NCBI GenBank assembly: GCA_016926575.1
Contig: JAFGOJ010000498.1
Coordinates: 1-11,642, forward strand
Origin: Anaerolineae bacterium
GTDB lineage: Bacteria; Chloroflexota; Anaerolineae; B4-G1; DUEL01
DNA length: 11,642 nt
Reading direction: 5' to 3'
This document shows, piece after piece, positions 1-6,393 of this stretch. Below the pieces are notes generated by a model. That model was not told the DNA's origin and ran no database searches. It saw only the letters and a list, made by a program, of their open reading frames with translations. Positions within the stretch are counted from its first letter, which is position 1. Every line of letters starts with the position of its first letter. The position numbers were made by a program, and so were the translations under genes.

Positions 1-73
1 AGGGCGGGTTTCAAACCCGCCGCCCTCGTTCAACAATGCCTTGCAGGGGCTCCGCCCCTGCACCCCGCCGGGG
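1..73. repeat. Cluster of short GC-rich hairpins after the AOR gene
   Basis: This non-coding stretch lies past the 3' end of the AOR gene. It holds three small inverted repeats. Bases 4-11 (GCGGGTTT) pair with 13-20, or alternatively 1-7 pair with 20-26. Bases 42-50 (TGCAGGGGC) pair with 54-62 around a TCC loop. Bases 63-67 pair with 69-73. On the minus strand the 42-62 hairpin is not followed by a T-run, so it is a poor match to an intrinsic terminator, although it could still end or stabilise the AOR transcript. It may instead be a dispersed intergenic repeat. I see nothing else between position 1 and the stop codon. Confidence 0.5.
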
Positions 74-95
74 AAACGGGTAAACCTAACGTTGC

Positions 96-1862
96 CTACT
101 CAAAATCATCCAGGCGCTGCCGATAACTCGCTATTGCCTGGCGCAGGAACGCCTCGTCGAACGGCCCGGCCGGCGCCGGCGTCTCCAGAATTCGCCGGGG
201 GATGCGAACGCCCTCCAACGTGAACCCCTCGCGGAACTTGAAGGCGTACTTGCGGCGCAGCGTCTCCGCGCCCAGACGGATCAGGTCATCCTCCGACCAC
301 TCAAAGCCCACGCTCGCCAGCGCCCGCGCAGTCGCCGCCTCGTCGTACACCTTGCGGGCGAAGAAGCAGACCACCAGACTGGCAAGCACCTGCCGCCAGC
401 GTTCCTCCTCCAACAGCGCCGCCGCCACGTCCTCCGGCACAAGCGCCCGCCCTTCCTTAGCCGCCGCCTGGTCGAGGCTGTAACCGCTGCTGTCCAGGTG
501 GCTGTGGCGCGCCCCGGTCAAGTAGCCCAGGTGGCACGCCGGGCCGGTGTGGTAGCCGGGCATCTCGTTGCCGCCGAACGCCAGCGCGAAATCCGCCCCA
601 CCGTAGATCGATGCGGCGTGCTCCACCCCGCGCGCCAGCGCGCGATAGAAATCGGTGGGCTGGGTCACGATGCGCTCCACCGCCGCGACGTAGGTCGCGT
701 GATCGCCCCAGGCCAGCGCCAGGCCGTCGGTCTCACGCGTGGAAATCAAGCCACGCTCCAGCGCCTCGGTGGCCCAGGCCAGCGCCACACCCGCGCTCAT
801 CACGTCGAGCCCCTGCACCTCCACCTCGTCCATCAACTGGAGCATCCCCGGCACGTCGGCAATGCCGAGCATACTGCCCGTGGCAAAGATCGGTTCGTGG
901 TCGTACCCCAGCATCGACGTCTTGTAGAAGTACGGCTCGTTAGGATGTGGGACGCGCAATGCCGCCAGGTGAATGCAGGCCACGGGACAGTGAGAACACG
1001 CCAACCGACGGCCCAGGTAGTTCTGCGCCAGATTCTCGCCGGAGATCGACGCGGCCCCCTCGAAGCGGCCCGACTGGAGGTTCCGCGTCGGCAACCCACC
1101 GATGGCGTCCAGCGGCAAGACGTTGATCGCCGTTCCCAGTTCGTGGTACTTCTGCATCATGGACGATTCCGTAGCCGCCTCGAACAGCGCGTCGTAGGCC
1201 GCGCGGTAGGCGCGCCGGTCCGCCGACTCGAGCGCGCGTTGCCCCGAGACGACAATGCCCTTCAACCGCTTGCTGCCGAATACCGCTCCCAGCCCCAGCC
1301 GCCCGAAGTGGCGGTACGTCTCGGTGATGACGCAGGCGTAGGAGACCTGCCGCTCCCCCGCCCGCCCGATGCGCATGATCGAGCGGAAACCCGACCCGCG
1401 CTCCCGTTCCCGCAGCACGCTGCCCACGGTGTAGCTGGAGCGCAGGCCCCACAGCGCCGAGGCATCGCGGAAGTGCACCTGATCTCCGTCGATCGCCAGG
1501 TAGACCGGCGTAGGGCTCTGCCCTTGAATGACCAGCGCGCCGTAGCCGGCCATGCGGATAGCGACCGCACTGCGCCCTCCGGCGTGGCTCTCCCCCAGAT
1601 TGCCCGTATGCGGCGACTTGAACATCGCCACCGTCTTGGAGGCCATCGGGAAGAATCCCACCAGCGGTCCCACGGCCATCACGATAGAATTATCCGACCC
1701 CAGAGGATCGGCGCCTTCCGGGCACGTCTCCTCCAGCAGCCGGATCGCCACCCCGGCGCCGCCCAACCCCTGCGCGAAGAGATCGGGCCGATCTTCGACC
1801 CAGGAGCGGCGGCGGGAGAGATCGATATACAGCACGCGGCGCAGCGGATCACGCTCCAACAT
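96..1862 (-). CDS. Aldehyde:ferredoxin oxidoreductase (AOR family, tungsten/molybdopterin enzyme)
   Basis: Predicted cytoplasmic enzyme that interconverts aldehydes and carboxylic acids with ferredoxin as electron partner, using a bis-pterin W (or Mo) cofactor and one 4Fe-4S cluster. The 588 residues are close to the usual family length of about 600. The N-terminal half has the pterin-binding signature (roughly 72-115, with SPHTGNLGESHAGG) and the RLGLGAVFGSKRLKGI segment (188-203). Cluster ligands are visible as C289, C292 and C296 (CxxCxxxC) plus C499 near the C-terminus, almost the same spacing as in the Pyrococcus enzyme. The ATG is preceded by a good GAGGAGGT Shine-Dalgarno sequence. The start lies inside the 3' end of the ferredoxin gene (14-bp overlap), so the two are probably translated together. 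The family is secure; the aldehyde substrate cannot be read from the sequence, and no pterin-synthesis gene is in the window. Confidence 0.93.
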   Translation of the reverse strand: MLERDPLRRVLYIDLSRRRSWVEDRPDLFAQGLGGAGVAIRLLEETCPEGADPLGSDNSIVMAVGPLVGFFPMASKTVAMFKSPHTGNLGESHAGGRSAVAIRMAGYGALVIQGQSPTPVYLAIDGDQVHFRDASALWGLRSSYTVGSVLRERERGSGFRSIMRIGRAGERQVSYACVITETYRHFGRLGLGAVFGSKRLKGIVVSGQRALESADRRAYRAAYDALFEAATESSMMQKYHELGTAINVLPLDAIGGLPTRNLQSGRFEGAASISGENLAQNYLGRRLACSHCPVACIHLAALRVPHPNEPYFYKTSMLGYDHEPIFATGSMLGIADVPGMLQLMDEVEVQGLDVMSAGVALAWATEALERGLISTRETDGLALAWGDHATYVAAVERIVTQPTDFYRALARGVEHAASIYGGADFALAFGGNEMPGYHTGPACHLGYLTGARHSHLDSSGYSLDQAAAKEGRALVPEDVAAALLEEERWRQVLASLVVCFFARKVYDEAATARALASVGFEWSEDDLIRLGAETLRRKYAFKFREGFTLEGVRIPRRILETPAPAGPFDEAFLRQAIASYRQRLDDFE

Positions 1863-2265
1863 ACGCCACCTCCTCTAGCGCCAGGACGTCATACGGACAG
1901 TAGCCGGCGCACACGCCGCAGTACACACACACCAGGGGCTTGTTCTCGGCGGCATCCCAGAAAATCGCGCCGAAGGGGCAGGCCGCGGCGCAGTTGCCGC
2001 AGCCGATGCAGAGGTCCTTCTTGAGCCGTACACCTCCCCCCTCGCGGGGCATCAGCGCATCGGTGGGGCAGACGCGGGCGCACGGTGGGTCCGCACAGGC
2101 CCGGCACACGACGACGACGAATCCGCGCCGCATCCCCCCCGCCGAGTGCACCTCGATACAGGCCCCGGCCAACCCGCCCCGCCCCGACCGGCGGGCGCAG
2201 GCAAACATGCACGCCTGGCAGCCCACGCAGCGATCGACGTCAATGACCGAAAGTCGCTTTGCCAT
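1849..2265 (-). CDS. Four-cluster 4Fe-4S ferredoxin, electron-transfer partner of AOR
   Basis: Small polyferredoxin of 138 residues, probably the electron carrier subunit for the AOR encoded next. Four cysteine groups are visible: C13/16/19/23, C54/57/62/66, C86/89/92/96 and C113/116/119/123, with CP after the last three. This is the layout of the DmsB/HycB-like four-cluster ferredoxins, so up to four 4Fe-4S clusters are expected. There is an extra C36. No signal peptide or membrane segment is present, which fits a cytoplasmic role. The ATG at 2265 is chosen because AAGGAGGG (2279-2272) sits 6 nt upstream and because an upstream extension would run back through the tRNA-Gly gene. It is the first gene of the operon and overlaps the AOR start. 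The partnership with AOR is inferred from overlap and from known AOR-ferredoxin operons. Confidence 0.9.
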   Translation of the reverse strand: MAKRLSVIDVDRCVGCQACMFACARRSGRGGLAGACIEVHSAGGMRRGFVVVVCRACADPPCARVCPTDALMPREGGGVRLKKDLCIGCGNCAAACPFGAIFWDAAENKPLVCVYCGVCAGYCPYDVLALEEVAYVGA

Positions 2266-2289
2266 TCCCCACCCTCCTTGTTGAAAGAT

Positions 2290-2317
2290 ATTATAGTCGG
2301 CAAGAGGCAGGAAGCAA
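2290..2317 (-). promoter_or_regulatory. Sigma70-type promoter of the ferredoxin-AOR operon
   Basis: On the minus strand, TTGCTT (2317-2312) and TATAAT (2295-2290) are separated by 16 bp. Transcription should begin near 2283, leaving a leader of about 18 nt that contains the Shine-Dalgarno sequence of the ferredoxin gene. The -35 box lies across the junction of a 14-bp tandem repeat. The assignment rests on sequence match and position only. Confidence 0.6.
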
Positions 2318-2327
2318 GAGGCAGGAA
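2300..2327. repeat. Perfect 14-bp tandem duplication (GCAAGAGGCAGGAA x2)
   Basis: Bases 2300-2313 and 2314-2327 are identical and adjacent. They fill the space between the divergent promoters of the ferredoxin-AOR operon and the tRNA pair. The minus-strand -35 box (2317-2312) spans the junction of the two copies. This could be a slippage-prone microrepeat or a tandem protein-binding site; the sequence does not decide between them. Confidence 0.85.
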
Positions 2328-2335
2328 ATTGGTAC

Positions 2336-2364
2336 TTGCCTCCGAAAAAGACTTGTGGTATAAT
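2336..2364 (+). promoter_or_regulatory. Sigma70-type promoter of the tRNA-Gly/tRNA-Cys unit
   Basis: TTGCCT (2336-2341) and a perfect TATAAT (2359-2364) are separated by the ideal 17 bp. The predicted start, near 2371, is only a few bases before the tRNA-Gly 5' end, as expected for a stable-RNA promoter. Confidence 0.8.
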
Positions 2365-2376
2365 GGCCTTCGTTAA

Positions 2377-2449
2377 GCGGGCGTAGTTCAGTTGGTAGAA
2401 CACCTCCTTGCCAAGGAGAAGGTCACGAGTTCGAGTCTCGTCGCCCGCT
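2377..2449 (+). tRNA. tRNA-Gly (anticodon GCC)
   Basis: The cloverleaf folds fully. The acceptor stem is GCGGGCG (2377-2383) with CGCCCGC (2442-2448) and discriminator T2449. The D stem is GTTC/GAAC with loop AGTTGGTA. The anticodon loop is TTGCCAA, with GCC at 2410-2412. The T arm is ACGAG-TTCGAGT-CTCGT. The first anticodon-stem pair (2403/2419) is a C-A mismatch; the other four pairs are sound. No CCA is encoded. It shares a transcript with tRNA-Cys 12 nt downstream and reads GGC/GGU codons. Confidence 0.97.
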
Positions 2450-2461
2450 CTGACTTTACCA

Positions 2462-2533
<72 letters not shown>

Positions 2534-2561
2534 CTCATCAATCAATCGTCTGAAAAACACA

Positions 2562-2592
2562 AGGGCCAACTTTCGTTGGCCCTGTTCGTTTT
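2562..2592 (+). terminator. Intrinsic terminator of the tRNA unit
   Basis: AGGGCCAAC (2562-2570) pairs with GTTGGCCCT (2575-2583) in a perfect 9-bp stem with a TTTC loop, followed by GTTCGTTTT. It lies 28 nt after tRNA-Cys and fits Rho-independent termination on the plus strand. Confidence 0.85.
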
Positions 2593-2594
2593 GT

Positions 2595-2757
2595 ACAAGT
2601 AACTGCTCAGGCTGTGCACCTGGCAGTTACCCGCTTGGCGCGTCGAAGGGAGAAGGTGGGGGTTTTGCGGGCGGCTTCGCCGCCCGCAAAACCCCCACTC
2701 GCCCCTCTTTCGCGGCAAAGTGAGGTAACTGCGAAGCGTAGCTGAGCAGTTACTTGT
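2595..2757. repeat. Nested palindromic non-coding element with 16-bp terminal inverted repeats (MITE/REP-like)
   Basis: The ends are perfect inverted repeats: ACAAGTAACTGCTCAG (2595-2610) and its complement (2742-2757). The core octamer GTAACTGC occurs four times in alternating orientation: 2599-2606 forward, 2623-2630 reverse, 2725-2732 forward, 2746-2753 reverse. Each end can therefore fold as its own hairpin, or the ends can pair with each other. The centre holds a separate 20-bp perfect hairpin. I find no convincing reading frame of its own and no clear target-site duplication. The position, between a tRNA terminator and the stop codon of a convergent gene, is a typical safe insertion site. 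Interpretation as a non-autonomous mobile element or REP/BIME-type repeat is inference. It could also serve as a bidirectional transcription barrier. Confidence 0.75.
2656..2698. repeat. Perfect 20-bp hairpin at the centre of the palindromic element
   Basis: Bases 2656-2675 are exactly complementary to 2679-2698, with only TTC between them. The stem is built from blocks G-rich, TTTT, then GCGGGCGGC, mirrored on the other side. Weaker pairing of the flanks (2644-2652 with 2704-2712) could lengthen it. No T-run follows on either strand, so it is not a standard terminator; such a structure would be very stable in RNA or single-stranded DNA. Confidence 0.85.
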
Positions 2758-2772
2758 GCGATACGCTAGGGG

Positions 2773-3591
2773 TTACTCAGAGAAGGCAGCCGCCCAAGCC
2801 GTACCGGCAGGCACATCCGAACGCGCCGCGTCGCCGGGTTGCGATGCGCCCCGAACGACCTCGCCATCCAACGTGATCCAGATGCCCACCCAGCTACTAA
2901 AACTCATCTCCGAGGAAGAGAAAGCCAACGCCGTCGGAGCTCCCTCCGTCGTACAGTCGGGAATGTCGGCCATCACCGGCGGGCGGCTGTAACGCACCAG
3001 GTCGCGCCGCGGCCCAACCACGGTCATCACCCCAGAGCCGTCCAGTGGGGCAATCGTCGCCACCCAGTGACCTTCAGAGGAAAGCCCATTCCGCACAGCC
3101 ACCGCGCGGGCGTAATCGTTGAGAATGTCGTTGGCGAAATTGCGCGGCCCGCGATACTGGATCTGCCCCCACCCCCCGTTGTACGCTGCGAGGGCGCTGT
3201 ACAGGTCCCCTCCCGACTGATCGATCACGATCGACATCGTGCGAGTGCCCCAAAAGACATTCACCGCCGGGTCCAACAACTCCGCCGCCGTCGGCCGCCA
3301 CGTGAACCCAGCTTCGCGTGGCATCAGCATCATCAGGCCCACCGCGCCAGCCGGGCCGCGCTCGTAGGAGCGGCCACGGGACTCCTTCCAAATAAGCGAC
3401 GCGACGAGATCGGGATCGATCCCCCGTCGCGCAGACTCATCGAGCACGATGTCTTCCCACTGCCGGACGGCATCCGTCCAATAAGAGGACAGGCCGGTCA
3501 CCGCAAGGTTCGCGTCCGCAGGATGAACGGGGAGCAGCATCGCCAGCGCCAGAAAGGCGAAGATGACCTTCCCCCAGTGTTTTGAGCACAT
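2773..3591 (-). CDS. Secreted lytic transglycosylase (SLT/goose-lysozyme-like fold)
   Basis: Predicted exported peptidoglycan lytic transglycosylase of 272 residues. Residues 1-27 look like a signal peptide (basic start, hydrophobic 8-22, ADA before the likely cut). The SLT domain spans about 40-165. It shows the catalytic-Glu motif WKESRG with E70, the segment GPAGAVGLMMLMP (79-91) and AAYNGG (135-140). The family usually has Gln in GLMQLMP, but here position 88 is Met. Residues 178-272 form an extra C-terminal region I do not recognise. The ATG at 3591 is the first usable start after an in-frame stop at 3609-3607; an AGGAG lies about 12 nt upstream, longer than ideal. It has its own strong promoter and ends 15 bp from the palindromic element. 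Activity is inferred from motifs. Confidence 0.85.
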   Translation of the reverse strand: MCSKHWGKVIFAFLALAMLLPVHPADANLAVTGLSSYWTDAVRQWEDIVLDESARRGIDPDLVASLIWKESRGRSYERGPAGAVGLMMLMPREAGFTWRPTAAELLDPAVNVFWGTRTMSIVIDQSGGDLYSALAAYNGGWGQIQYRGPRNFANDILNDYARAVAVRNGLSSEGHWVATIAPLDGSGVMTVVGPRRDLVRYSRPPVMADIPDCTTEGAPTALAFSSSEMSFSSWVGIWITLDGEVVRGASQPGDAARSDVPAGTAWAAAFSE

Positions 3592-3669
3592 AGGCAGCTT
3601 CTTCTCCTACAAGTCTACATTGGTTTCCTCAACGCGCGTGCCGGCAAACGTTTCTTGCCCGCAGGCGTA

Positions 3670-3698
3670 ACTATAGCCGAAGGCGGGCCAGCTGTCAA
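3670..3698 (-). promoter_or_regulatory. Strong sigma70-type promoter of the lytic transglycosylase gene
   Basis: On the minus strand, a perfect TTGACA (3698-3693) and TATAGT (3675-3670) are separated by 17 bp. The start should fall near 3663, giving a leader of about 70 nt. The -35 box begins only 11 bp after the stop codon of the upstream FAD-oxidoreductase gene. No terminator is visible between the two genes, so some read-through from upstream is possible. Confidence 0.8.
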
Positions 3699-3709
3699 GT
3701 GCCCAGCGG

Positions 3710-5278
3710 CTACCGCCGACGCCGGGCGCGCTCGATGCGCCGCACGCGCTCCCTGGCCCGGCGCATCGCACGCTCGATAGCCGCGGCGAGGCGCTCCGGC
3801 GGCGCGTGCTCGACCAGCGCCCACGGCGGACGGCCCTCCGCCGCCAGCACGGCGTTGGCCGCGTCGATGCCGGTGACGCAGGCCCGTTCGAGGTACAACG
3901 CGGGCGTGGGATGGCGCACCCAATCCCCACAGCACATAACCCCCGGCCAGGGCGTCTCGACGCCCAGGTGATCGGCGGCGGTGCCGAACCGCGAGAGGGT
4001 ATGCGTCGCCTGGTTGCGGCGCAGCGTCGCGGTGAGCAACTGCCCGCGCAGTTCGGGATACGCGCGCTGGACGTCATGGGCTGCCCGCGCCATCAACACG
4101 GCGTCCTGTTCCTCCAACAAACTCGGCGGACCGTAGATGTGGCCCTCCACCGCGCCGCCGCCCGTCTCCCGGTGCCAGCGCACGAAGTCGTCCTGCAACT
4201 GGTGAAGCCAGAAGAAATTGTCGAGGACGAAATCCCCGCTGAACATTCCACCGGCAGGACCGGGCGCGGGGGCGCGCCGGAACCAGAGCCGCACAATCGC
4301 CACGGGGACGCCCGGCGGCCAACGCAAACCGCCCGCCAGCGCCGTGGTCTCCAGGCTGGAGGTGAGGATGCGCCGGTTGGCCGGCGCGTCGACGGCCAAT
4401 ACGACGTGGCGCGCGCCCTGACCGGTCGCTCCAGAGCCGTCGGGGCGCTGCCAGCACACCCGCCACCCCGCCTCCTCTCGCTCCAGCCGCGTCGCCACGG
4501 CCCCCACGAGCACGCGCCCGCCCAGGGCTTCGATCCGCCCCACCAACGGCTCGACGATGGCGCTGCCGCTGTCGGCGGGGAAGTAGGAGAAGGCCCACTC
4601 GTCCCGCCGCAGCAGAGTGTAGAATCGCAAAAACGCGATGAACCCGGCCACCGGCACTTCGTTGGGATGGGCCGAGCTGAAATTGCGCGCCAGCCCGGCG
4701 AAGAGCGCCTGCAGCGTGGGCGACCAGCCGCTCGTAAAATCGGCCAGCGACATGCCCTCCAGCGGCTGGGCCTCGCGCAGCGGGTCAATCGACATCGCCG
4801 CCAGCAAGCTGACCAGCACCCGAGGCATCGCGGCCAGGTCGCGCAGGGTCAGGATGTTGAGGAAACGGGGCCGGGCAAAGAGGGCCAGGTAGTGGAAGGG
4901 AGCCGGCACCCAACTGTTGCGCAGCGCGCTGCCGGTCTCGGCCCGCCGCACCCGGCCGTCGCCGCCGAATATCCACGCCTCGCGCCGCGCGGGCACGAAC
5001 ACGGGCCGGATGGCGTGCCGGGCCAGCATCGCGTTCAGATTGCGGTACTGGGACCAGATGCCGTGAACGCCGTGGTCCTCGCGAAAGCGCCAGGTGCGCC
5101 CGTCGTGCTCGACCACGGTGGTCGGTCCGCCCTGAAGCCGTCCGCCGCAATAGGCAGGGTCCGCTTCGAGGATCAGCGGAGCGACGCCGCGCTCGGCCAG
5201 GTGAAGCGCGGCGCTCAGCCCGGCCACCCCGGCCCCGACGACGATGACCTGCGGCGTAGAACGTGTATCCATCAGCAT
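3710..5278 (-). CDS. FAD-dependent oxidoreductase of the amine oxidase/phytoene desaturase superfamily
   Basis: Flavoprotein of about 522 residues. The N-terminus has the dinucleotide-binding fold: VIVVGAGVAGLSAALHLAERG (11-31), the acidic ribose-binding residue E38 and GGRL (45-48). The segment EDHGVHGIWSQYRNL (67-81) recalls the EHGFHGFF-QYYNL region of CrtU/CruE-type carotene desaturases. The C-terminal FAD motif GVMCCGDWV...LERACVTGIDAAN lies at about 445-474. An Arg-rich tail (about 495-522) follows and may contact membrane or nucleic acid. There is no clear transmembrane helix. The ATG at 5278 directly follows the radical SAM stop (TAAATG); a second ATG at 5272 is equally possible, and neither has a strong Shine-Dalgarno sequence, so translation is likely coupled. 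The superfamily is secure. The substrate is unknown; a hydrophobic polyene is a guess from the similarity. Confidence 0.82.
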   Translation of the reverse strand: MLMDTRSTPQVIVVGAGVAGLSAALHLAERGVAPLILEADPAYCGGRLQGGPTTVVEHDGRTWRFREDHGVHGIWSQYRNLNAMLARHAIRPVFVPARREAWIFGGDGRVRRAETGSALRNSWVPAPFHYLALFARPRFLNILTLRDLAAMPRVLVSLLAAMSIDPLREAQPLEGMSLADFTSGWSPTLQALFAGLARNFSSAHPNEVPVAGFIAFLRFYTLLRRDEWAFSYFPADSGSAIVEPLVGRIEALGGRVLVGAVATRLEREEAGWRVCWQRPDGSGATGQGARHVVLAVDAPANRRILTSSLETTALAGGLRWPPGVPVAIVRLWFRRAPAPGPAGGMFSGDFVLDNFFWLHQLQDDFVRWHRETGGGAVEGHIYGPPSLLEEQDAVLMARAAHDVQRAYPELRGQLLTATLRRNQATHTLSRFGTAADHLGVETPWPGVMCCGDWVRHPTPALYLERACVTGIDAANAVLAAEGRPPWALVEHAPPERLAAAIERAMRRARERVRRIERARRRR

Positions 5279-6346
5279 TTATCCCGGCGCATACGTGACC
5301 AGTTCGGCCTGGCGGCAGGTGGGGTAACGGGCCAGTTCCCACAGCAGGGCCAGGGGGCGCGCCTGCATCAAGGAAGGTTCGACGTAGCACTGTTGGAAGC
5401 AGCTCGTGCAGACCAGCGGCGGCACATCGAAGTCGCCCACCGCCTGCGCCATCGCGCGCCGCCACGAACCCGCTTCGAGCAGGTTGCACAGCCCTCCGTG
5501 GGTCGTGCCGCTCTTCTGGATAGGGCGGCAGGGATACGCCAGCGTCCCGTCATGGAACACCTGCGGGAACAACGTCGGGTAGCATTTGAACGGCTCGAAG
5601 TGCGCCAGCACGCGCAACGTGGGTCGGCTGACCAGAAGCGGGAACCCGTTGCGCTTCAAGTCCTCCAGGCGGCGGAGCAAAGCGCGGTACGGCTCCGACA
5701 CCAGCAGTTCGTAGCGCGGCCAATTGTTCTGAGCACACGGAGAGATGGAAAGGGCCAGGCCGTGGCGCTGGCAGAAATCGATGACGCCATCGACCTGGTC
5801 GAGCGTTTCCGGTGCGAGCACACAGTTGACCACGATCCGCACCCCCAGCGCCCGCTGTCGCCCGGCAGCGGCGGCGACGGCGTCGAGAATGCGGGCCGCC
5901 GTCCCCACCCCGCTGCGCAGCGTCTGATCCCACACATCCGGTTCAACCGAGTCCAGGCTGACGATGAGGCGGTCGACGTGGGCCAGCGCGCGCTCGTGGT
6001 CGGGCAGGAGCAGGCCGTTGGTCAGCAGCGTGACGCTGCGGAAGGCCAACGCGTCGTGGGCGTGAGCGAGCAGCGCGTCGATGTGCGGGTACAGCAGCGG
6101 TTCCCCGCCGGTGAAAATGATCCGATCGGTCCCCTGACGCACGATCTCCAGCACACGCTGCGCGTCGGGGAGAGAAAGGGGCTGCGCCGCCGCCACATTC
6201 CGCACTGCGCCGTAGTCCTCGCAGTAGCGGCAGTTGAGATTGCAGAACGCGGTCACGTGATAGACTGCGACCAAGGGGCGCAGGACGTTTCCGCCACCTA
6301 AAAGTTTAGCCAGGTTGAGAACGTAGTTGCCGAGCAGGTTGCCCAT
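5279..6346 (-). CDS. Radical SAM protein with SPASM/twitch-like C-terminal cysteines
   Basis: Radical S-adenosylmethionine enzyme of 355 residues from the chosen start. CNLNCRYC (C35, C39, C42) binds the catalytic 4Fe-4S cluster. FTGGEP (78-83) is the SAM-contacting GGE motif, and LIVSLDSVEP (127-136) is another usual core strand. The C-terminal part carries C255, C273, C287, C313, C316, C320 and C344; the C273...C287...CxxCxxxC pattern suggests one auxiliary cluster, as in SPASM or twitch domains. I choose ATG 6346. The frame stays open to a TTG at 6382, but that TTG is part of a near-perfect -35 box and has no Shine-Dalgarno sequence. It is first in an operon with the FAD oxidoreductase. 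The reaction is unknown; auxiliary-cluster enzymes often modify peptides or do small-molecule dehydrogenation. Confidence 0.85.
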   Translation of the reverse strand: MGNLLGNYVLNLAKLLGGGNVLRPLVAVYHVTAFCNLNCRYCEDYGAVRNVAAAQPLSLPDAQRVLEIVRQGTDRIIFTGGEPLLYPHIDALLAHAHDALAFRSVTLLTNGLLLPDHERALAHVDRLIVSLDSVEPDVWDQTLRSGVGTAARILDAVAAAAGRQRALGVRIVVNCVLAPETLDQVDGVIDFCQRHGLALSISPCAQNNWPRYELLVSEPYRALLRRLEDLKRNGFPLLVSRPTLRVLAHFEPFKCYPTLFPQVFHDGTLAYPCRPIQKSGTTHGGLCNLLEAGSWRRAMAQAVGDFDVPPLVCTSCFQQCYVEPSLMQARPLALLWELARYPTCRQAELVTYAPG

Positions 6347-6354
6347 AAGTGAGG

Positions 6355-6382
6355 ATGATAGCCCAAGTACCCGTGATGTCAA
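6355..6382 (-). promoter_or_regulatory. Promoter of the radical SAM-FAD oxidoreductase operon
   Basis: On the minus strand, TTGACA (6382-6377) and TATCAT (6360-6355) are separated by 16 bp. The likely start lies between 6350 and 6346, at or just before the ATG at 6346, so the mRNA would be leaderless or nearly so. This placement also argues against the TTG at 6382 as the translation start. Confidence 0.65.
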
Positions 6383-6393
6383 GCGTACTTGAC
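6378..6393. promoter_or_regulatory. Inverted repeat spanning two divergent -35 boxes
   Basis: GTCAAG (6378-6383) and CTTGAC (6388-6393) form a perfect 6-bp dyad around CGTA. Each arm contains most of one -35 box, one for the minus-strand radical SAM operon and one for the plus-strand rpmH operon. A further inverted pair, CAAGTAC (6364-6370) and GTACTTG (6385-6391), overlaps it. Symmetry is partly expected when two TTGAC boxes face outward, so an operator role is only a possibility. Confidence 0.45.

Noticed and set aside
498..2024. A 508-codon open frame on the plus strand opposite AOR
   Set aside because: It has low-complexity Arg/His/Gln-rich composition and no motif, while the opposite strand encodes a clear AOR and ferredoxin.
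2656..2698. Central hairpin as an intrinsic terminator for the transglycosylase gene
   Set aside because: The stem is very strong, but neither strand has a T-run after it. Its membership in a larger palindromic element explains it better.
2599..2753. The four GTAACTGC octamers as a CRISPR array
   Set aside because: The copies alternate in orientation, are only 8 bp long and have unequal spacing. They do not form direct repeats with unique spacers.
3806..6301. An 831-codon open frame on the plus strand
   Set aside because: It is antisense to the FAD oxidoreductase and radical SAM genes, is rich in Arg, His, Gln and Pro, and shows no domain. High GC keeps such shadow frames open.
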